DNA of 32,730 nucleotides from Hellea sp. (GTDB taxonomy: Bacteria > Pseudomonadota > Alphaproteobacteria > Caulobacterales > Maricaulaceae), in the NCBI GenBank assembly GCA_014238285.1, contig JABABK010000039.1:1-32730 (forward strand). Direction: 5' to 3'. Numbering within the stretch: the first letter of the stretch is position 1; the number at the start of each line of letters is the position of its first letter. Below are positions 16,511 through 24,391 of this stretch, one piece after another. The translations under genes were made by a program, and so were the position numbers. The notes under the pieces are model-generated. The model was given only the letters and a program-made list of their open reading frames with translations, made no database searches and had not been told where the DNA came from.

Positions 16511-17791
16511 TTATTGCTTAAACGCTAGCTCACTTGAACCACCATCTAATAGGGCTGTAGCCATCAAATTCAAGGCCTCAGAAATGCCAGTTGCATCGGT
16601 TCCTATAAAATAAAGATTTTCACTGCTGGCACAAGCCTCCAGTTGGGATGGAATACTACTCAAATATGGCTTAGCAAAGGCCTCATACCACGGTTGTCCG
16701 GATAAATCTGGATATGGCACATGTAATACGGCCACTTTTACACCATTATTTTTCAAATCACTGCAATAGTTTGCGTTAAAAGCGGATGTGATGATACCCG
16801 CATCGTAATTATTATTGAGACCATCCGTTACAATAATTATTGATTTAACAGGGTCTGATGACGTGGCACCCGAGCCTGATTCGCCTATATTTTGCGTGAG
16901 AGTTGAAAAAACAACATCAAACCGCGTGGCCCAGTAGGAAAGATTCATTCCGTTGACGATGCTTCTGATGGAAAAGTCGCTATTAGTTGGCGCCTTTATT
17001 TCTTCGACTGAATCGCTGAAGGCGTAAGCCCCTACTTTTATATTTGGATTACCTGTATCGAATATGTCCGATACGAGTGACGATGCGGCGTCAAGAATGT
17101 CATCTTCACGGAGCCTAATGTTGTTGGCTTTGGCAAAATCGTAGGTCGTAACACTGGATCCGTTAATAACTGGAGATATGAAAAACTCAGCCTGATGACA
17201 GGCAAAGGCACAGCCATCTTCAGCGCCAGGCATACCGTTGACAAATGGTTTCGTCAGAGTCTTAAGTAAATCAATTTCAGTCTGAGTAGAAGCGATGCCC
17301 ACAGAGGCAGACATATCCATCGCAATGTAGACTTCATGGTTTTTCCCTGAGGCTGTAACTCCAACTTCGGAATAAGTCTTGAAGTCTAGCGCCTCCGCAC
17401 TCAATTTACTAAGGAACAACGAGCTTGATGCGCCAGAATATTGCCCAGAGACAGAAAAGGACGCGTTGTCTGCGCTCAAGCTCTTAACCGTTATTTTTGG
17501 CTTTGCTTTTTTATCGCACTTAAAAGACTCGCAGTGTTCCTTAAATACCTTCTTAGCTAGTTTTTTGGCGTTTTTTGAACTTTGATCAACTTGGTAGGAT
17601 CGTGCGGCGGCCATAACGCTTGCATCAAGCGCATATTGTGACTTGGCTTTGGTCGAGACTAAATTGGAGTGATCGATTGCAACACCTGTTGCCATTAGCA
17701 ATGCCATGGAACTCACACCAAATATCAGTGCAAAATTACCAGATTCGTCGCGTAAATAACGCCGGACAAAATTCTTGTATGTTCTGAACAT
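16511..17791 (-). CDS. TadE/G-like pilus protein with von Willebrand A domain
   Basis: From ATG 17791 the protein has 426 residues. A basic N-terminus (RTYKNFVRRYLRDESGNFAL) leads into one hydrophobic helix (about 20-42), the pattern of TadE/TadG-type proteins of Flp/Tad pili. A short cysteine-bearing linker follows, then a von Willebrand A domain with the metal-site motif DMSAS (159-163) and IIVTDG (318-323). Such proteins are membrane-anchored with the vWA domain outside. No other tad or flp gene is in the window, so it stands alone. The frame is open upstream to 17890, which would add 33 residues; I prefer 17791 because the basic-plus-helix start fits the family and GTGGGA lies upstream. 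Confidence 0.8.
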   Translation of the reverse strand: MFRTYKNFVRRYLRDESGNFALIFGVSSMALLMATGVAIDHSNLVSTKAKSQYALDASVMAAARSYQVDQSSKNAKKLAKKVFKEHCESFKCDKKAKPKITVKSLSADNASFSVSGQYSGASSSLFLSKLSAEALDFKTYSEVGVTASGKNHEVYIAMDMSASVGIASTQTEIDLLKTLTKPFVNGMPGAEDGCAFACHQAEFFISPVINGSSVTTYDFAKANNIRLREDDILDAASSLVSDIFDTGNPNIKVGAYAFSDSVEEIKAPTNSDFSIRSIVNGMNLSYWATRFDVVFSTLTQNIGESGSGATSSDPVKSIIIVTDGLNNNYDAGIITSAFNANYCSDLKNNGVKVAVLHVPYPDLSGQPWYEAFAKPYLSSIPSQLEACASSENLYFIGTDATGISEALNLMATALLDGGSSELAFKQ

Positions 17792-17965
17792 GTTTTTCCC
17801 ACTATCAACCCGCTTAACCGATAGTTGAATTTTATTCGTCATGCCATTAAAATTGGAGAAGATGGTGACTAAATCGTTAAATTTTGCCATCCAGCCTAAA
17901 CCAGTTATATATTTTGTGTTGAAATATGATATCAGTCACTTTTGATCTAAATAGAGAGCCTTATT

Positions 17966-19321
17966 GTGCGCTATCATTCTCATAATAATCCGACCATTAC
18001 AGCTCAGTTTAGTCAGGCACTTCTGGCAAGTCTGGCACCAGATGGCGGTCTATGGATGCCAGATAAGATTCCAAATTTTGACACGGGCAAACAAGCACAG
18101 TTAGGCGCTATGTCTTTTGCTGATTGCTCCTCTAAATTGGCAAAGCACTTTGTAGATGATCATTTTTCGGATTCTGATCTAACAGATATTTGCCGAGATG
18201 CTTACGATTTTCCTGTCCCGTTAAAAACGCTTTCAGGGTACGAGCTTGATACTGCCACGCCTGAAAATGTGAATGCTGATTTTATTCTCGAGCTTTTCCA
18301 TGGTCCTACGCTCGCCTTTAAAGACTTTGCAGCTAGGTTTATGGGGCGCGCAGCCAGTCATTTGCTACAAAAAAGTAAAGAAAAACGCACCATACTTGTT
18401 GCAACATCAGGAGACACTGGCGGCGCGATCGGAGACGCTTTTCTTCATCAAAAAGGTATCGATGTTTTCATACTCTTTCCTCAAGGGGGCGTGAGTAAAG
18501 TCCAAGAACAGCAATTAACAACGATTGGCGGCGGAAATGCCAATGTTCATGCGATTGCAATCGATGGAACCTTTGATGATTGTCAAAAATTAGTCAAAGA
18601 AGCTTTTGCCAATAAAGACTATACCGAACGTTTTAACCTAATGTCGGCAAACTCGATTAACGTTGGGCGCGTAATACCCCAGAGTTTCTATTATTTTTGG
18701 ACCAGTTTGCAAATCAAAGCGGCTCATAATGACTTGCCGATTGTGTATTCTATCCCTTCGGGCAATTTGGGTAACCTTACAGGCGGCCTAATTGCCAAGG
18801 CGATGGGCGCTCCGATTGATAGGTTTGTCATCGGCAATAATGCAAATGATCCATTTGTCGATTACCTCAACACAGGTGAATATAAAGGCAGAAACTCTGT
18901 GCCGACATTATCTAATGCTATGGATATTGGCCGCCCAAATAACTTTCCAAGGATTGTGAAGCTTTATAATAGTGATTTTGAAGCTATCCAGAAAGTCTGT
19001 TGGGGCGCATCTTTTACGGACGAAGAAACAGAACGTCATATGCGAAGAGTATATGCTGAATCTGGATATATTATGTGTCCACACACAGCTGTTGGGCATA
19101 TGGCGATGAAAGAGTTTTCGAAGGATATCGACATGCCTTTTGCCTCTGTTTGTGTTGCGACGGCACATCCAGCGAAATTTGCGAATAGTGTCGAACGCAT
19201 ACTTCGGACAGATATTCAGCTGCCTGAACCCCTAAAAAAGGCAGTTTCTCGCAAGAAGATCGTCCATATATCCAAACCTAGCCTTGACGATGTGATGAAT
19301 TTCATAGAAAATAAGTCATGA
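17966..19321 (+). CDS. thrC: Threonine synthase
   Basis: This 451-residue PLP enzyme converts O-phosphohomoserine to threonine. It has ASLAPDGGLWMP (21-32), HGPTLAFKDFAARFMG (112-127, PLP-binding Lys119), VATSGDTGGAIGDAF (about 144-158), SANSINVGRV and NAMDIGRPNNFPRI, all standard for ThrC of the E. coli/yeast type. It starts at GTG with AGAGAG upstream. Its stop overlaps the start of a P-loop kinase gene by four bases (ATGA), so the two are translated together. The other threonine genes are not here. Confidence 0.96.
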   Translation: MRYHSHNNPTITAQFSQALLASLAPDGGLWMPDKIPNFDTGKQAQLGAMSFADCSSKLAKHFVDDHFSDSDLTDICRDAYDFPVPLKTLSGYELDTATPENVNADFILELFHGPTLAFKDFAARFMGRAASHLLQKSKEKRTILVATSGDTGGAIGDAFLHQKGIDVFILFPQGGVSKVQEQQLTTIGGGNANVHAIAIDGTFDDCQKLVKEAFANKDYTERFNLMSANSINVGRVIPQSFYYFWTSLQIKAAHNDLPIVYSIPSGNLGNLTGGLIAKAMGAPIDRFVIGNNANDPFVDYLNTGEYKGRNSVPTLSNAMDIGRPNNFPRIVKLYNSDFEAIQKVCWGASFTDEETERHMRRVYAESGYIMCPHTAVGHMAMKEFSKDIDMPFASVCVATAHPAKFANSVERILRTDIQLPEPLKKAVSRKKIVHISKPSLDDVMNFIENKS

Positions 19322-19962
19322 AATTATCATCAAAAAATTACCTCAAAAAGTTTGACGACAACGAATTAAAACTCGCTTTTATCGGAATGTCAAATATCGG
19401 AAAGTCCTTTACAGCCAAACGCTTAGCGAAAGCTTTTAAGTTTAAACTGGTGGAAGTTGACCAATTGATTTGGAAGCGCCTTGGGCATGATACTATGGAA
19501 GAATTTGCCGAGTGGCAGGGTCATCCCTATGAAGATGGCTATGCGGAACGGGAGCAATTATCAATCGAGATGGAAACTCACGCAACGGATGCTGCCATCG
19601 CCAAATCAAAAGGCAATACGGTATTAGATACAACTGGTAGCCTCATCTATGTGGACCCTGCCCTACGCCGTAAAATTAAAGAGAATTTCTACGTCGTTCA
19701 TATCAAAGCTGAAACAGCCGATTTAGAGCGCCTGAAATGGGACTATTTTGACAACCCTAAGCCATTGGTTTGGGCGCGTAATTACAGGGAAAAGCCAGGT
19801 CTTTCGGATCGTGAAAATATTTTGGAATGTTACCCGAAATTACTCATGTCACGGGCTAAAGAATACGCGCCTATGGCTGATGTAACTGTAACGTCGCGAT
19901 TTGTTTTAGATCCAGATTTGACGGATGAAGAACTTTTCAAAGCTTTAAAGCCACCCAGATAG
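19318..19962 (+). CDS. P-loop kinase, shikimate-kinase-like
   Basis: This 214-residue protein has a Walker A loop FIGMSNIGKS (21-30) and VEVDQLI with Asp48, resembling the SKI fold of shikimate kinase and related small-molecule kinases. The GGG shikimate motif is absent: the equivalent site reads LDTTGSLIYV (103-112). It is longer than shikimate kinase (about 170). It overlaps thrC by four bases. Human THNSL1 is a fusion of a shikimate-kinase-like domain and a threonine-synthase-like domain, so the pairing may be meaningful. The C-terminal 18 bases overlap the opposing ferrochelatase. The substrate is unknown; homoserine or an amino-acid-related metabolite is speculation. Confidence 0.72.
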   Translation: MKLSSKNYLKKFDDNELKLAFIGMSNIGKSFTAKRLAKAFKFKLVEVDQLIWKRLGHDTMEEFAEWQGHPYEDGYAEREQLSIEMETHATDAAIAKSKGNTVLDTTGSLIYVDPALRRKIKENFYVVHIKAETADLERLKWDYFDNPKPLVWARNYREKPGLSDRENILECYPKLLMSRAKEYAPMADVTVTSRFVLDPDLTDEELFKALKPPR

Positions 19963-20943
19963 CAAGCGCTTTTCAATTAAGCCGGTCAAAAAATCTATGT
20001 GATCATCCCTCGTGTTCAAGCAAGGCACGTAGCTGAAATTCTCACCGCCGGCTTCCATAAAGACGTCTCTGGCTTCCATGTTGATTTCTTCAAGGGTTTC
20101 AAGACAATCAGCCGAAAATCCTGGCGTCATGACAGCGACCGATTTAATACCTTTTGAAGACAGACCTTGCAATGTTATGTCTGTATAAGGTTGAAGCCAT
20201 TGCGTGGGCCCAAATCTGGATTGGTATGTCATCAAAAGCTTATTTTCATCCATGTTTAGGGACGTCCTTAAAAGCCGTGTGGTCGCTTCGCATTCTTTGG
20301 CATAAGGGTCTCCCTTATCGACATAGGCTTGAGGCATGCCGTGGTAAGAGGCCAATATGACATCCGGCGACCAATCCAGTCGTTCGATGTGCTCCTGCGC
20401 GCTCGCGGCTAGTGCCGCTATATAGTCTGGATGGTCGTGATAATCTCTAATGATACTAATCTCAGGAACATCTCGTGAAGTTTTAAGCGTCTTATAAACT
20501 GCATCATATATAGAAGCTGTCGTCGCCCCGGCATATTGAGGATACATTGGAAGTACCCCTATTTTACTTATGCCTTTATCTATCATGTCATTTATGACGG
20601 AAGGTATAGAGGGGTTCCCATACCGCATGGCGATTTGCACGTCGACGTCATCGCTTAACTTGGCTTGTACAGCAGCGCCCTGTGCTTGTGTTACGCGAAC
20701 CAAAGGCGCTTGGCTATCGTCTTTGCCGCCTTCGTAATTCCATATTTTTTTATAAGCTTTAGCGGACTTTGCAGGCCTGAAACGCAATATAATACCGTGA
20801 AGAATCGGGTACCAAATCCATCGGCTTGTCTCAATGACACGCTTGTCGTGGAGAAATTCGCCCAGATAACGACGAACCGCAGCCGGGGTTGGCGAATCAG
20901 GAGAGCCTAGATTAACCAAAATTATACCTATTTTCGGAGCCAT
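19945..20943 (-). CDS. hemH: Ferrochelatase
   Basis: This 332-residue protein inserts ferrous iron into protoporphyrin IX, the last step of protoheme synthesis. Landmarks are IGIILVNLGSPDSP (5-18), RRYLGEFLHDKRVIE (24-38), MRYGNPSIP (106-114), LPMYPQYAGATTAS (131-144), ILASYHGMPQAY (196-207, catalytic His201) and PGFSADCLETLEEI (274-287, Glu282). I chose the ATG at 20943 where homology begins; the longer open frame to 21027 has no support. The ribosome site is weak. It converges with and overlaps the kinase gene by 18 bases. Confidence 0.96.
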   Translation of the reverse strand: MAPKIGIILVNLGSPDSPTPAAVRRYLGEFLHDKRVIETSRWIWYPILHGIILRFRPAKSAKAYKKIWNYEGGKDDSQAPLVRVTQAQGAAVQAKLSDDVDVQIAMRYGNPSIPSVINDMIDKGISKIGVLPMYPQYAGATTASIYDAVYKTLKTSRDVPEISIIRDYHDHPDYIAALAASAQEHIERLDWSPDVILASYHGMPQAYVDKGDPYAKECEATTRLLRTSLNMDENKLLMTYQSRFGPTQWLQPYTDITLQGLSSKGIKSVAVMTPGFSADCLETLEEINMEARDVFMEAGGENFSYVPCLNTRDDHIDFLTGLIEKRLLSGWL

Positions 20944-21053
20944 ATATGTTCTTTTGCTATAAAATGCAGCTGTAGCCAGCCTGAGACTTGACCTCACCCA
21001 TTTCCCGTTTACCAATAAAGATTGCAAGTAAAAATATAATCTTGGGGTATCGC

Positions 21054-22961
21054 ATGCGAAAATATCTTATTCTAGCCGCCAGTGTTGGCGCCTTAACTCT
21101 AGCTGGATGTAAACCACAGCCAGCCTCTGAAACAACCACTCCGACGGTATCTCCGGTTACCGTGGCTGAAAAAGCGCCAGAAATACAGTCTGCACCTACT
21201 CGGCAAGAAGCCAAAGAATTTTTGGAAAATGCCGGCAAGGAAATGGCAGAGCTTTATGATTACGGCGGACGAGTTGCTTGGATTAAAGCAAATTTTGTTA
21301 CGCAGGATACGAACTTCCTCGAAAGCAAGGTAGGCGAGCAGGCCGGGCTTTTGTCCACGCGGCTAGCCAATGAAGCCAAGCGGTTTAACGATCTTGATCT
21401 TCCGGCTGATATGGCTCGAAAGATGGATGGCCTGAAAAGAGGTAGCGAATTCCCGGCGCCAGAGCGTGAAGGGGCTGCCAAAGACCTCGCTGAAATAATG
21501 ACAAAACTTGATTCTATGTATGCGGGCGGTAAATTTAAGTATATTTCCGAAGATCCCCAATTTGCCTCATTTTATGAAAATAACCCAGGCGGTGAGTTGT
21601 CTCTTGGGCAATTATCGCAAATCATCGCGCAATCCCGGGATCCAGAAGAGCTTAAAACAGTTTGGGAAGGCTGGAGAACCATAGCGCCTCAGATGAAAAA
21701 GCCTTATTCTGAAATGGTCTCCATTATCAATGAAGGCTCACAGGAACTCGGTTATCAAGATGCCGGTATGTTGTGGCGAGCTGGCTATGATATGGAAGGC
21801 GAGGCCTTCTCGGCCGAAGCTGACCGATTGTGGGGCCAAGTAAAGCCATTATATGACCAGTTACATTGTTATGTTCGATCAGGTCTTAATGAAAAGTATG
21901 GCGATGAAGTTGCTCCGACGGATGGGCCAATTAGAGCAGATCTGCTTGGCAATATGTGGGGACAGTCTTGGGGCAATATTTACGACGTAGTTGCACCTGA
22001 AGGCGGCGGCCAAGGTGTCGACGTGACAGAACTCCTCGAAGCAAAGGGCTATGATGAAATTCAAATGGTCAAAACCGGCGAGCAGTTCTTCACCTCACTC
22101 GGTTTTGAGCCTATGCCAGAAACATTCTGGGATTATTCTCTATTCACGGAGCCGCAAGACCGCGTAGTGCAGTGTCATGCGTCGGCGTGGGACCTTGGTT
22201 ATGATGATTACCGCATTAAAATGTGCATCAAGAAAGACGGCGAAGACTTCTCAACGATCCACCATGAATTAGGTCATAATTTCTATCAACGGGCCTATAG
22301 AGATCAGCCGATTTTCTACCGTAACGGTGCTAATGATGGTTTTCATGAAGCCATTGGCGATATGATTGCATTATCAATTACGCCGGAATATCTGGTTGAA
22401 ATTGGTCTTTTAGATGCTGGAGATGTTCCTGGCGCCGATGCCGACTTAGCGCTTTTGATGCGCCAAGCCCTTGATAAAGTATCCTTTTTACCATTCGGGA
22501 TTATGATTGATCAGTGGCGCTGGAAGGTATTCTCTGGCGAATTTAGTCCCTCGGAATATAATAGCGGATGGTGGGAACTTCGCGAAAAATATCAAGGACT
22601 TAAGGCTCCGAGCTCACGTCCGGGCGATGCTTTTGATCCTGGAGCTAAATACCATATTCCTGGTAATACGCCTTATATGCGTTACTTCTTAGCTCACATA
22701 CTGCAGTTCCAGTTCCATAAAACTGCGTGCGATATGGCTGGCTTTGAAGGCCCGCTGCACCGTTGTTCAGTTTATGGCAATAAGGAAGTCGGCGCAAAGT
22801 TCAATGCTATGATGGAAATGGGCGCATCCAAGCCCTGGCCAGAAGCTTTGGAGGCCTTCACCGGTACAAAAGATATGGATGGTTCAGCGGTTTTGGAGTA
22901 TTTCGCCCCTCTAATGGCCTATCTAGAGGAAGAAAATAAGGACCGTACCTGCGGCTGGTAG
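21054..22961 (+). CDS. M2 family (ACE-like) peptidyl-dipeptidase lipoprotein
   Basis: From ATG 21054 the protein has 635 residues. A signal peptide ends in LTLAGC, with Cys19 as the lipidation site, followed by a Pro/Thr-rich linker. The catalytic region TIHHELGHNFYQ holds the zinc motif HEXXH (His404, Glu405, His408), and Glu432 in GFHEAIGDM lies 28 residues after His404, the same distance as in human ACE. ACE-type chloride and substrate residues follow (GAKYHIPGNTPYMRYF). It likely removes C-terminal dipeptides from peptides in the periplasm. The longer frame starting at 20988 lacks support. It is a single gene followed by a hairpin. Confidence 0.94.
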   Translation: MRKYLILAASVGALTLAGCKPQPASETTTPTVSPVTVAEKAPEIQSAPTRQEAKEFLENAGKEMAELYDYGGRVAWIKANFVTQDTNFLESKVGEQAGLLSTRLANEAKRFNDLDLPADMARKMDGLKRGSEFPAPEREGAAKDLAEIMTKLDSMYAGGKFKYISEDPQFASFYENNPGGELSLGQLSQIIAQSRDPEELKTVWEGWRTIAPQMKKPYSEMVSIINEGSQELGYQDAGMLWRAGYDMEGEAFSAEADRLWGQVKPLYDQLHCYVRSGLNEKYGDEVAPTDGPIRADLLGNMWGQSWGNIYDVVAPEGGGQGVDVTELLEAKGYDEIQMVKTGEQFFTSLGFEPMPETFWDYSLFTEPQDRVVQCHASAWDLGYDDYRIKMCIKKDGEDFSTIHHELGHNFYQRAYRDQPIFYRNGANDGFHEAIGDMIALSITPEYLVEIGLLDAGDVPGADADLALLMRQALDKVSFLPFGIMIDQWRWKVFSGEFSPSEYNSGWWELREKYQGLKAPSSRPGDAFDPGAKYHIPGNTPYMRYFLAHILQFQFHKTACDMAGFEGPLHRCSVYGNKEVGAKFNAMMEMGASKPWPEALEAFTGTKDMDGSAVLEYFAPLMAYLEEENKDRTCGW

Positions 22962-22978
22962 CTTTTTTATCTAGAATT

Positions 22979-23002
22979 AGCGGGGCTTTAAAGCCCTGCT
23001 TT
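22979..23002 (+). terminator. Possible terminator after the M2 peptidase
   Basis: The arms AGCGGGGCTT and AAGCCCTGCT pair with one G-T wobble, forming an 8-10 base stem just after the stop. Only a short TT follows, so termination may be weak. Confidence 0.5.
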
Positions 23003-23038
23003 AACCTTTGGGAAACAATGTTTGCATAGGCATGTTTT

Positions 23039-24391
23039 ATGGCCTTTGCACAACTCGTACCTGAAAACCCACGGCAATTCCTGCCCTATAAATCCATTCT
23101 CATTGTTTCTGACAATGCAGAACAAGCTAGGCATGTATCGCCTGCCCTACAAAATAAGGGCTATAAAACTGTTTCTGCTTTGTTTTCAGGCAAGAAACTA
23201 GAAGGTATTCCTAAGCAAGCCCCGGATGCTATTATCATTTACATGTCCGGCGCACCCGTAAAGGCTCAATCAGTCGTTACCGCTTTGCAAAAACGTTACG
23301 TGGAAAAATCCATTCCAATGATTGGCGTATGCTCTCGTGATTTGGACATGAGTAATTTGTCTTTTGATAGTTTGCTTTTGGAACCTGTCCACCCGGATCA
23401 AATCGCCCAACGTGTGGCAGCTATGCTGCGCCTCAGCATTATGCAGACCGAAATCGTATTGAGACAAGAAACTTTACGTGAAGATTTCGAAATAGATTAT
23501 CACTTGGACGAGAATGTTTTCGCAGATCGTCTTCGCGTTCTTTTCATTGGCAAAGCAAGTTCTCAATTCATGGTTATGATCAATGCACTTGAGGAAAAAA
23601 ATGTCGAAGTCGTCGCCGCGTTTACGTCTTTTACAGCCTTTGATTTTTTACACGAAAGCCGATTTGACGCTGTTGTCATGAACGCGCTGTCTCATTCTGA
23701 GCCCGCCTTATCCATAACGCAAACGATGCGAAGAAATTCAGCGCTCTTTCATACACCGTCCATTTTGTTGGCGCCTTCGGTATTTGAAGACGAGGAAGCA
23801 GCTTATGGGTGCGGTGTGTCTGACATTATTAATTCTGAATGCACGGAACAAGAAATACAGGACCGTATTTTGGAACTGGCAAGGTTCCACCGATTACATC
23901 GCCAGATTAAGCTCGAATTTGAAAAGATCGGCGTCGGCGAATGTATGGATGAAAGTGGTACCTATTCTACCCGTTTTTTCTCAAAACACTTAAACCGTCT
24001 TGTTGAGACTTACTCTGCGCAAGATCTTCCGGTTTCTATCCTGACAATACGTGCAAGTTTCGATGGTAATTACCCTGAGACGTCAGATATTACCAACGAA
24101 GTTTACAATCAACTGGGCCGCACAGTGAAAAACATGGTCCGCGTTTATGACGTTACAGCGCGCTTATCTGAAAATATTTTTGTAATTGCCTTTCCAGGGC
24201 AACCAGCCTCCAGCTTAGCCCCAGTTATTAATCGCATTGAGGGCATCACCTCTGTCATGCACTTCGGCCCAGAAACCATTAAAGGTCCTGGTATTAAACT
24301 TAATCTGAATATAGATGCTGCGGAACTTGGTCACGGCGTCACGGGTCAAAGCTGGCTTGCTCAACAGCTCAGTGACGTAGACTTAAATTAA
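23039..24391 (+). CDS. PopA/PleD-like regulator: two degenerate receivers and a degenerate GGDEF domain
   Basis: This 450-residue protein has receiver-like domains at about 18-133 and 166-285, then a GGDEF-like domain to the end. In receiver 1 the phosphoacceptor position is Tyr68 (DAIIIYMSG); in receiver 2 it is Asn215 (DAVVMNAL). Both lack Asp. The GGDEF catalytic motif reads SENIF (377-381), so diguanylate cyclase activity is unlikely. RVYD (368-371) keeps the RxxD inhibitory-site motif exactly five residues before it. The layout matches the PleD/PopA class; PopA of Caulobacter is a catalytically dead c-di-GMP effector controlling CtrA turnover. I infer a c-di-GMP-sensing, phosphorylation-independent regulator. 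Its stop overlaps the mfd stop in the sequence TTAA. Confidence 0.8.
   Translation: MAFAQLVPENPRQFLPYKSILIVSDNAEQARHVSPALQNKGYKTVSALFSGKKLEGIPKQAPDAIIIYMSGAPVKAQSVVTALQKRYVEKSIPMIGVCSRDLDMSNLSFDSLLLEPVHPDQIAQRVAAMLRLSIMQTEIVLRQETLREDFEIDYHLDENVFADRLRVLFIGKASSQFMVMINALEEKNVEVVAAFTSFTAFDFLHESRFDAVVMNALSHSEPALSITQTMRRNSALFHTPSILLAPSVFEDEEAAYGCGVSDIINSECTEQEIQDRILELARFHRLHRQIKLEFEKIGVGECMDESGTYSTRFFSKHLNRLVETYSAQDLPVSILTIRASFDGNYPETSDITNEVYNQLGRTVKNMVRVYDVTARLSENIFVIAFPGQPASSLAPVINRIEGITSVMHFGPETIKGPGIKLNLNIDAAELGHGVTGQSWLAQQLSDVDLN

Noticed and set aside
21036-21041. TATAAT near the M2 peptidase start as a -10 box
   Set aside because: Transcription from it would begin after the GGGG ribosome site, and there is no matching -35.
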